Source: Bacteroidales bacterium (GTDB lineage Bacteria; Bacteroidota; Bacteroidia; Bacteroidales; Muribaculaceae). From it: a stretch of DNA of 64,000 nt. The notes under the pieces are model-generated. The model made no database searches. It was not told where the DNA came from and worked only from the letters and a program-made list of their open reading frames with translations. Position 1 is the stretch's first letter. Each line of letters begins with the position of its first letter. Positions 57,688 to 64,000 of the stretch are shown piece after piece. A program made the position numbers and the translations under genes. Location: contig JAJBUG010000053.1 of assembly GCA_020860515.1 (NCBI GenBank), forward strand, positions 1-64,000, given 5' to 3'.

Positions 57688-60417
57688 TTACAGGTTTAGC
57701 ACCTTATTCGCTGCCATCACCTTCTGAGCAAATGCCAGATAGGTTTTGCATCCATCCTTGTGCCAATCAGCGATGTATTTCTTCAATGCTCCTTCATGGC
57801 TGCAATTCAATTCACGTTTGTAGAGTTTCAATGCCTCTTTTTCAATTCGTTCTGTTGTAAAGGTCATATACTCTTCGGGTGATACCTCTACACCATATAC
57901 GCCGCTCACCAAGCCGCGACGAATGAATACCTCCTTGAATGGTGGGCGGCCTACCTTGTTGTCAAGCTTGTTAATGGTGAAGATTTTCTTTTTATCCACA
58001 TCAGTCAAGCCTAACACTTGCTGTATTTCGTCAAAGCGTTCTTGGAATTTTGATTGGTCAAGCAAGATCACCACATCCGAGTTGTTGATAATAGCCTCCT
58101 TTACAATCTTACTTCCAATGATATCTTGAAGCTCTTGGGTCACTACTCCCACCATTCCCCAGAATTTTCGGCACGTTTTGTAAAGATATTTTATGTATTC
58201 AGCCATCAGGGGTGTAGCAATGGCTTTCCAGGCTTCTTCGATCACCAAGCATTTGCGATTCTTTTTCAATCGCATCTTTTGGATAAAGACATCCATAATC
58301 ACGAGGATAATCACTGGGAAAAGCGTAGCATCGTCCTTCACTGCATCAATCTCAAAGACTATGAAATTTTCATCAAAAAGCGTAGTTTCTGACTGTTCGT
58401 TAAGGGTCTTTTCATATTCTCCTCCTTTGTAGAATGGCTTTAACTGCTGACGAAAGGTGGACGGACGCACAGAATCTGGACCTTCTTTGGGTATGCTATC
58501 TTCGGCACAGATGATGGCTATATCTTCGCAAGCAAACTCATAGAAAGAGTTAAATGACAATTCGTCCACTTTCATGCCCTTGCGACTTTTACCCAAATCC
58601 TCTATAAATTTTTCAATTTCTTCCTCTATATCTACTTCATCGGTGTGGATATTTCGACTATTCAGACGATCGTGGATGTTGAGATTGGTGGTTTCCGCTT
58701 TTAGGCTCTTTTTGAGCTGGTCAAAACGGTCAGAGGTATAGCCTTTAGTGCCATCAAAATATGTGGCATAGTATTCGTTGATGATTTGGCGTACTACTCG
58801 TTTCTCAGTGGGCGACACATCGCTATCATTGCCTTTCCAAAGCTGGAGAATAAGATTCATGAGGAAGTTGATCTTCTCCGGATTGATTTCATCTTTAGTG
58901 AGCTTGAAGGGATTCATGGCAATGGGCTTCTCACGTGTATAGCTGATATACTTACCTCCTAAATGTTCGCATAGCCCTTCATAACTATTTCCTGTATCAA
59001 CCAATACGATATCGGTGCCTTGCTCACTGAGCTGGCGCACAACTGAGTTCATGTGGAAGCTCTTGCCTGAACCTGAGGGACCGACACAGAAGAAATTGCT
59101 ATTGTCGGTCATCTTCACCTTGCCTTCCTTGCCTGTGATATCAATTGCTATTGGCACACCTTGTCGATTTGTGTAATAGATTTGTAGCGGAGATTCTTCA
59201 CTGTGTAGATAATGCTCCTTGGCCATAAGGCACATAGCAGCGTCGCTTAGGGTAAGGAAGCGGTCGTAGTCAATATTGAAACTATAACAATTGCCAGGGA
59301 AAGAGCATACATATAGTTCAAGTTGGTTGTAGGATCGTTGGCTTATGTGGATACCAAGACGGTCCAGAAAATTCTCTATAGCATTAGTTGGCCGATGAAA
59401 ATCAACTGATTCATCACATGCAATCATTATATTGTAATGGGTGTAAACCAATTGCTTGCTTTCGCGAGCGATTACATCCATCACCTTGGTAATGTCTTCT
59501 ACTGCAATTTGGTTCCCTGCACTTGGAAATGAGGCATGGTAGTGCTTTTTCTTTTCCAGTTTTGCCAATTCCTTTCGCTGGCTTGGCATAAATGTTACTT
59601 CATTGTAAATCACAGTGTCCGCCTCTGGCACTGAATCCAAAAAGGCCATTATGTCAACTGGCATTGAGATATTGTTAATCTCGATATTGGTATAGGGTCG
59701 CAATGTGTTTGGAAGACCAACGTCACCAACATCCACCACGGTATAGGTACGAAATTTTCTTGTGCCTATTTCAATACATTCGTCGGTTACATTGAAGTTG
59801 TTGAACTTTGGTACTTTGGAATCAAAGTCCATTGCGAAGAAACGGTCAACATATTCTGTGGCTTCTTCAACGGTAAGAAGTGAAGCTGACACTCCTGAAT
59901 CTTTCAGTAGAGAAGCTGCCTTTTCAACCTTTACAAGAAATTCTTTCCATTTCTTATCATCGTAGTTGAATAACTTGCTTTTCTTGTTTTCTTGGGTTAT
60001 GGTAAGATAGGTATGAGCATCTGTATATTTACGGCCTTTGAAATGCTCAAAGTATGATTTTGACAGATAATCCAACCTTTCGGTATGTTCTTTTTGGAAT
60101 TTGCGCCTTACATACACATCCTGCTTGTGCATGGCATAACCTTCTCCAAGAGTTTGCATTATTGAGGTGAGAATACGGTTAAATTCGTAATAGGCACTTA
60201 TATCGGCGCAATATTTCTGTACTGGATTTGTGAATTTGAATATGACTGAGTATTCGCCAGTTTTGGTGTACAGTACGGCATATCCACCGACATTCTCAAT
60301 CGAATAGTAAATGTCTTTGAATATGTGCTTGCGCTTGCCTCCAGTGCCGAAAGCATATACGCTGATTGCCATGCCTACGAATATGCAGGTGATTGCAAAT
60401 AGTACTGTCAATGTCAT
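57688..60417 (-). CDS. traG: TraG, VirB4-type conjugation ATPase
   Basis: The 909-residue ATPase has an N-terminal membrane segment (TVLFAITCIFVGMAISVYAF), a VirB4 N-terminal domain and a C-terminal RecA-like motor. Walker A is FCVGPSGSGKSFHMNSVVRQ near 443-462, and Walker B is RKCLVIEEAWKAIATPLMAE near 720-739. GMVGVVTQELQDIIGSKIVK and LLDQSKFQERFDEI follow. In Bacteroidetes elements this gene is called TraG and powers channel assembly and transfer. It is preceded by TraF and TraE as usual. The large size is normal for the family. Confidence 0.93.
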   Translation of the reverse strand: MTLTVLFAITCIFVGMAISVYAFGTGGKRKHIFKDIYYSIENVGGYAVLYTKTGEYSVIFKFTNPVQKYCADISAYYEFNRILTSIMQTLGEGYAMHKQDVYVRRKFQKEHTERLDYLSKSYFEHFKGRKYTDAHTYLTITQENKKSKLFNYDDKKWKEFLVKVEKAASLLKDSGVSASLLTVEEATEYVDRFFAMDFDSKVPKFNNFNVTDECIEIGTRKFRTYTVVDVGDVGLPNTLRPYTNIEINNISMPVDIMAFLDSVPEADTVIYNEVTFMPSQRKELAKLEKKKHYHASFPSAGNQIAVEDITKVMDVIARESKQLVYTHYNIMIACDESVDFHRPTNAIENFLDRLGIHISQRSYNQLELYVCSFPGNCYSFNIDYDRFLTLSDAAMCLMAKEHYLHSEESPLQIYYTNRQGVPIAIDITGKEGKVKMTDNSNFFCVGPSGSGKSFHMNSVVRQLSEQGTDIVLVDTGNSYEGLCEHLGGKYISYTREKPIAMNPFKLTKDEINPEKINFLMNLILQLWKGNDSDVSPTEKRVVRQIINEYYATYFDGTKGYTSDRFDQLKKSLKAETTNLNIHDRLNSRNIHTDEVDIEEEIEKFIEDLGKSRKGMKVDELSFNSFYEFACEDIAIICAEDSIPKEGPDSVRPSTFRQQLKPFYKGGEYEKTLNEQSETTLFDENFIVFEIDAVKDDATLFPVIILVIMDVFIQKMRLKKNRKCLVIEEAWKAIATPLMAEYIKYLYKTCRKFWGMVGVVTQELQDIIGSKIVKEAIINNSDVVILLDQSKFQERFDEIQQVLGLTDVDKKKIFTINKLDNKVGRPPFKEVFIRRGLVSGVYGVEVSPEEYMTFTTERIEKEALKLYKRELNCSHEGALKKYIADWHKDGCKTYLAFAQKVMAANKVLNL

Positions 60418-60463
60418 CGCGTATTATCCTTTATTCTTGTATCTTTTGGTTATTGTTTCAGCC

Positions 60464-60763
60464 TTATAGCTGATAGTGGCGTGTGTAAACAAAGATGCCT
60501 TTGTCAGTTTTCTTAGAGTATAGTCCTTTCTGGCGTTTGGTTATAATCATAATGGCTGTATAACAGATAATTATAGATGTTATGATTAATGCAGCCAGAA
60601 AGCCCATCATTGCACTTGTAACAATGTAGGTGAAAAAAGCCGCTACGGCTCCATATATAGCCCATTTGAAATATCTCCCTTGCAAACCCATCAGTTCAAA
60701 GGGCATTTGAAGCCCTTTGAAAATGGGATAAGAGATTTTTTCTTCATCTTTGGTCTTTTCCAT
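60464..60763 (-). CDS. traF: TraF (DUF4133-like) small membrane protein
   Basis: The 99-residue protein has the DUF4133/TraF pattern: YPIFKGLQMPFELMGLQGRY (K-G-L-x-x-P-x-E-x-x-G-L-x-G-x-Y-x), then two adjacent transmembrane helices (AIYGAVAAFFTYIVTSAMMG and LAALIITSIIICYTAIMIIT). It corresponds to VirB3-like proteins, which partner VirB4 at the inner membrane. It lies directly before the VirB4/TraG gene with a 46-bp gap. Confidence 0.88.
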   Translation of the reverse strand: MEKTKDEEKISYPIFKGLQMPFELMGLQGRYFKWAIYGAVAAFFTYIVTSAMMGFLAALIITSIIICYTAIMIITKRQKGLYSKKTDKGIFVYTRHYQL

Positions 60764-60768
60764 TTGGA

Positions 60769-61149
60769 TTAAGCTGATGCTAAGAAGAGGCTTGGACCAA
60801 ACTTTAGACCCAGGATAAGGAAGATACAGCCAAGTGCCAGGGCGACGAGCGATTTCTTAACACCTTGCTCTTCATCGTGAATCTTTTGGTAAACGCAGTA
60901 AATGGTGATACCGATGGTAGCTCCTCCGAGAGCGAGGCAGATGTAGTTGACGTACTCAGGGTACTTGATCAATTCTTCTGCGGCTGATTGCATTGCTTTG
61001 GTTATGAGCGAAAGATCGCCCGATCCTGTCAGTGAATAACCGTCAGCCTTGGCGGTCATTGCGCTCATAAGAAAGACAATGGCCAGAGCAATGCGGTCAT
61101 AGGCCATTTCTCGTACTCTTACGAGCTTTTTGATGAATTTCTTTAGCAT
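60769..61149 (-). CDS. traE: TraE (DUF4134-like), putative VirB2-type pilin
   Basis: The 126-residue protein has an N-terminal signal-like helix (IALAIVFLMSAMTAKA) and two transmembrane helices (YVNYICLALGGATIGITIYC and VALALGCIFLILGLKFGPSL), the DUF4134/TraE layout. TraE is regarded as the VirB2-like pilin or a small channel subunit. The start could be the internal Met of MAYDRIAL, which would shorten a basic N-terminal extension. It lies 5 bp before traF. Confidence 0.82.
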   Translation of the reverse strand: MLKKFIKKLVRVREMAYDRIALAIVFLMSAMTAKADGYSLTGSGDLSLITKAMQSAAEELIKYPEYVNYICLALGGATIGITIYCVYQKIHDEEQGVKKSLVALALGCIFLILGLKFGPSLFLASA

Positions 61150-61194
61150 GATGGATTTATTTGATTGGTTATGAGTTGTTGGAATTATCCTGTT

Positions 61195-61545
61195 TTATCC
61201 TGTATAGCAGAAGCCGAAAAGCGCAGGGAAGAATCTGACACTGATTACAAGAAATATGGCACCTCCTAATAATTTATACAGATTTAATTTAGTATCTCTT
61301 TCTTCGTTTTTGATTTGTTCAGATACTTCCCAAACTCCTACGAGAAATAAATCTGCCGCTATTGCAAAAACTATCCACATCACATAAATGTAAACTTCGC
61401 ATACGAAGTCATAAGCATTGTAAAGGCCATCGGCACCAGCTGACCAATAATCCACACATCCCACACCACAATGGCCTGGGATAACGCTTAGGACAATAAA
61501 GGCTATTGCCAACAGCGGTCGCATAATATGATTGATAGATTTCAT
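61195..61545 (-). CDS. Second small two-helix protein, TraE-like
   Basis: The 116-residue protein has a signal-like N-terminus (PLLAIAFIVLSVIPGHCG) and two transmembrane helices (YVMWIVFAIAADLFLVGVWE and LLGGAIFLVISVRFFPALFG). The layout is like the neighbouring TraE, with the same small size and a charged cytoplasmic loop (EQIKNEERDTKLN). It may be a diverged second pilin-like subunit. It lies 45 bp upstream of traE. Sequence identity with TraE is low, so the relation rests on architecture and position. Confidence 0.65.
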   Translation of the reverse strand: MKSINHIMRPLLAIAFIVLSVIPGHCGVGCVDYWSAGADGLYNAYDFVCEVYIYVMWIVFAIAADLFLVGVWEVSEQIKNEERDTKLNLYKLLGGAIFLVISVRFFPALFGFCYTG

Positions 61546-61558
61546 TTCCTTTTGGTCA

Positions 61559-62125
61559 TTATTCAGGTGTCTTAATTCTCACCACTTTTGGCGTGGGTTT
61601 GTTGTACATCCTCTCTGGCACAAGACCTATGCGGATGAAATCTTCAAATTCGTAATCCTCCATCTGATTGCTGTAGGTCTTAGGAAGAGCGTTGAGAGTT
61701 CTATTATAGTATGTCACGGAATCAGCAGCACTGTTTGTGGTCTTCTTAGGTGTGGTTTGAGGTTTGTCAGGCGTGGTGGTTTCGGTAGTTTTTTGAGTAT
61801 TTTCGTTGGTCTTGCCAAAAGGTAGATTTTCGTTTTCTTGTTTTGCATCCGTTATTGTGGCATCTTCAACGGTGCTGACATCCGTGGTGATAGGAGGGGT
61901 CACTACTGGTTCCTCGATTATGGTTTCATCTTCCTCTTTGATCAACTCGCCAGTTTCGGTTACTTTGGTCTTTTTAAGCCTGGGTATCTTCACGCCGGCC
62001 GAGATGGTCTCACCCTTGGTCTTATTCTTGCCACTTTTCTTGGCAGAATCCGACCAAATATTGTACCCCATTGCTGACAGCCATAGGGTAGTCCATATCA
62101 AACTGAATATGACATTTGGGTTCAT
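61559..62125 (-). CDS. First gene of the transfer operon, single-pass proline/threonine-rich protein
   Basis: The 188-residue protein begins MNPNVIFSLIWTTLWLSAMG, an N-terminal membrane anchor, followed by a basic patch (KKSGKNKTKGE). A long low-complexity region rich in T, P, E and K (about 60-145) leads to a short C-terminal segment MEDYEFEDFIRIGLVPERMY. The exact shared leader AACCAAAATTCAA (62133-62145) fixes the start at 62125. A longer frame would include the leader. It could be a periplasmic spacer or an inner-membrane anchor. Family unknown. Confidence 0.7.
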   Translation of the reverse strand: MNPNVIFSLIWTTLWLSAMGYNIWSDSAKKSGKNKTKGETISAGVKIPRLKKTKVTETGELIKEEDETIIEEPVVTPPITTDVSTVEDATITDAKQENENLPFGKTNENTQKTTETTTPDKPQTTPKKTTNSAADSVTYYNRTLNALPKTYSNQMEDYEFEDFIRIGLVPERMYNKPTPKVVRIKTPE

Positions 62126-62132
62126 AATGTGC

Positions 62133-62145
62133 TTGAATTTTGGTT
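62133..62145 (-). promoter_or_regulatory. Shared start leader of the transfer operon
   Basis: The minus strand reads AACCAAAATTCAA, 7 bp before ATG (62125). It is identical to the leaders at 34094, 34788 and 35178. Confidence 0.75.
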
Positions 62146-62249
62146 GTGTCTTTTGAAATTTTCTCACAAAGAAAAACATAAATTTCCTAAAACCATCCAC
62201 TTTTAACTAAAAAATCACTTTTTACCCCTCGTTTTTCCACTTTTCTCAC

Positions 62250-62300
62250 GATTGATTTTTCATAACTGAACCTTTCACCCACTTCGTTGCACAGACCTCT
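62250..62300. repeat. 51-bp conserved intergenic element, copy C
   Basis: Identical over 51 bp to 35282-35332 and similar to 28551-28600. It begins GATTGATTTTTCATAACTGA and ends GCACAGACCTCT. It lies between the divergent transfer operon and integrase, so all three copies occupy equivalent divergent control regions. Confidence 0.9.
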
Positions 62301-62358
62301 AAACCCAATCTTATTCATATTTCCCATCTTTAACATGAAGGGATAAGAAAACTTTTGC

Positions 62359-62367
62359 TATCTTTGC
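62359..62367 (+). promoter_or_regulatory. Probable -7 box for the integrase gene
   Basis: TATCTTTGC matches TAnnTTTG and lies 32 bp before the ATG. No TTG is at the usual distance upstream, so it may need an activator. Confidence 0.5.
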
Positions 62368-62399
62368 ACTATCAATCCACATTCACAAATCACATTCAC

Positions 62400-64000
62400 A
62401 TGGAATCTGAATACCTCAAGAGAAAACGTCAGGAATATAAGGATTTTGTGGCCGACCAGGCCAAAAGCAGCTTAAGTAATCTGACATTGGAGGAACAGAT
62501 TGAAGTGATTAGAGAGAAGATAGATGCTGGTGAAGAAATACCCCTAAAACCAAAGAGTCCATTAAGGATAGTAAAGAAATCAAGGAAAGAAAAGGAAGAT
62601 CGTAAACAATTAGAATCGGGATTGTCCTCGGTTAAGACAGAGCAATTAGAGGATAATGCTGAGAAAGAAGCTAAAGCCCTAAAAACAAAAATAGTCAGAA
62701 ATTACTCGAAGGGTCCATTTGCCACGCTCAACAAACGAAAACCCACTAAAAATGGAGAATATTCAGTTTATATAGGTTTGGGCTACAATAAAGATATTTA
62801 TTTCCCCACTGGTATAACAGCCAAATTATCCCAGTGGGATAAAAAGAAGCGCAGATGCAAGGGGAAGGACGCTAAGGAGAAAAACCAAGTCATAGAGCGT
62901 CATTTGGAAGAAGTCTTTACCATGGTAGCCGATATGAAGAAGGCTGGACTTTTCGATAGGGCGAATAATTCTCAATTGAGAGCCATGCACACAATTTATT
63001 GTGATTGTAGTGTAGAAATGGCTGCTTTGGCATTGGAGAGGCTATGCCAGCAAAGAATAATTATTCAAAATGGAGTTGGGAACTATTCGGGGGATGCTGT
63101 TACTTTGACTGCTGTTAATTCTGGTCAGGATGGAATTGTTGCACCCAAGCAGAATGAAAATATGGTGTCAATGTTCCTTAATGTTGCCAAGGCTAAGAAC
63201 CAACGCAGTGGTGAGCTGGTGATGGATACTCTGAAAAAGCTCTTACAACTATATAAGCCCGAAGAACTCCAATTCAATGCAATCAATAAGCTCTGGCTTG
63301 AGGATTTCCAAAAGAGATGTAAAAAATTAAATCTTTCTGACACCACTATTGGATTGCACCTGAGATATATCCGAATGGTGTATAACTATGCCGTGGAGGA
63401 AGGCAAGGCTCATGGCAATCCATTTAAACATTTCAAAATTCCGAGGGGTGGAGGGCGCAAGCGAGCTATATCGGCTGATGAAATCCGGAGATTGATGAAT
63501 CTTGAACTCCCGGAACACTTATGCAAATATCGTGATATTTTAATGCTCACATTCTGCCTTATAGGTATCAATTTCGTTGATCTTTGTAGATTGAAGGAAA
63601 TAAAGAATGGCCGAGTGGAATATAGGCGAGCCAAAACGGGCAAACCATATAGCATAAAGGTTGAGCCAGAAGCAATGAAGTTAATCGAAAAACTTAAGGG
63701 TGAGAAGTTTCTTCTTTACTTTTTGGATAACCATAAGGATTATAAGACTTACTATCGCCAGCTGGGCCGAGGGTTAAGGGAAATCAAGAAATTGATTGGC
63801 TTAGAAGAATTATCTACTTACACGATGCGCCATTCATGGGCTACGATCGCCTCATGGCTTGAAATCCCCAAAGAAACCATCAGTGCTGGCCTCGGCCACG
63901 ACATTGGCAACCGCATCACCGCCGTCTATATCGACTACGACCGTAGCAAACCCGACGAAGCCAACCGTATCGTCCTCGACTGGATTTACAAAAAGAAACT
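62400..64000 (+). CDS. Tyrosine integrase of the element (partial, runs off the window)
   Basis: At least 533 residues are visible, starting MESEYLKRKRQEYKDFVADQ with no stop before the edge. A charged N-terminal extension precedes an arm-binding domain (GEYSVYIGLGYNKDIYFPTG, about 121-140), a core-binding domain, and the catalytic domain. The last shows YRRAKTGKP (Lys), TMRHSWATIAS (Arg477, His478 region), LGHD (His500) and VYIDYD (nucleophile Tyr510). The first catalytic Arg is missing: GINFVDLCRLK (389-399) stands where GLRxxEL is usual. This is common in Bacteroidetes integrases and known for IntDOT. It is divergent from the transfer operon. Confidence 0.92.
   Translation, partial: MESEYLKRKRQEYKDFVADQAKSSLSNLTLEEQIEVIREKIDAGEEIPLKPKSPLRIVKKSRKEKEDRKQLESGLSSVKTEQLEDNAEKEAKALKTKIVRNYSKGPFATLNKRKPTKNGEYSVYIGLGYNKDIYFPTGITAKLSQWDKKKRRCKGKDAKEKNQVIERHLEEVFTMVADMKKAGLFDRANNSQLRAMHTIYCDCSVEMAALALERLCQQRIIIQNGVGNYSGDAVTLTAVNSGQDGIVAPKQNENMVSMFLNVAKAKNQRSGELVMDTLKKLLQLYKPEELQFNAINKLWLEDFQKRCKKLNLSDTTIGLHLRYIRMVYNYAVEEGKAHGNPFKHFKIPRGGGRKRAISADEIRRLMNLELPEHLCKYRDILMLTFCLIGINFVDLCRLKEIKNGRVEYRRAKTGKPYSIKVEPEAMKLIEKLKGEKFLLYFLDNHKDYKTYYRQLGRGLREIKKLIGLEELSTYTMRHSWATIASWLEIPKETISAGLGHDIGNRITAVYIDYDRSKPDEANRIVLDWIYKKK

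Noticed and set aside
1..64000. tRNA, rRNA or insertion sequence
   Set aside because: I looked for cloverleaf-like segments, rRNA blocks and transposase genes with terminal repeats and saw none.

Overview
The window looks like most of an integrative and conjugative element (ICE) from a gut Bacteroidota, order Bacteroidales. The evidence is a Bacteroidetes Tra-type type IV secretion operon, a Mob_Pre (MobV) relaxase, a Bacteroidetes tyrosine integrase, fimbrillin-type lipoproteins, several promoters of the Bacteroidetes form (TTG, 19-20 bp, TAnnTTTG), and AT-rich start regions without Shine-Dalgarno sequences. I cannot name the species or see either element end. The integrase runs off the right edge.

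Layout. 1-3562 holds a long palindrome, small hypothetical genes, a resolvase-fold protein without catalytic residues, and a winged-helix protein. 3590-5201 holds a hairpin-rich oriT candidate and the relaxase. 5264-9232 is a three-gene surface locus (OmpA protein, FimB/Mfa2-like lipoprotein, fimbrillin-like lipoprotein). 9233-9813 is AT-rich and non-coding. 9814-28440 is a long minus-strand accessory operon: two paralogous module proteins, a double OB-fold protein, M23-like and glucosaminidase-like proteins, a second ArdC-like protein, helical exported proteins, a PH-domain membrane protein and a Toprim primase-like protein. 28719-30650 is a large unknown plus-strand gene. 30689-35170 is a second minus-strand accessory operon with a full ArdC/zincin protein. 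35636-38571 is a plus-strand group (CbxX-type AAA+ ATPase, exported protein, M23 peptidase). 38667-40470 is a Fic plus AbiEii-type cassette, and 40548-42692 is RecD2. 42772-62125 is the minus-strand transfer operon (coupling protein, lysozyme, M23 peptidase, TraO, TraN, TraM, TraL-like, TraK, TraJ, VirB4/TraG, TraF, TraE and others). 62400-64000 is the integrase.

How it fits together. The relaxase should nick the oriT and be recruited by the VirD4-like coupling protein at 44646-46997. The Tra channel would export the complex. ArdC, OB-fold, Toprim and RecD2 proteins would protect and process DNA. The integrase would recombine it into the recipient chromosome.

The most unusual signal is a short C-terminal sequence, roughly S-x-G-L-[HR]-[MRK], at the ends of many otherwise different proteins of the two accessory operons and of the AbiEii-type toxin. 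It also occurs as a 15-codon reading frame with almost nothing else in it (27422-27469). It often follows a recurrent module containing [VIL]-D-Y ... N ... P-[EQD]-L. I propose that these are tags for recruitment or translocation by the element's own secretion system. This is inference. A 51-bp sequence is identical in two of the three divergent intergenic regions that head the minus-strand operons and diverged in the third, which suggests common control. Three genes or gene pairs in the long accessory operon are broken by apparent one-base losses, at least one of them at a classic A_AAA_AAG slippery site.
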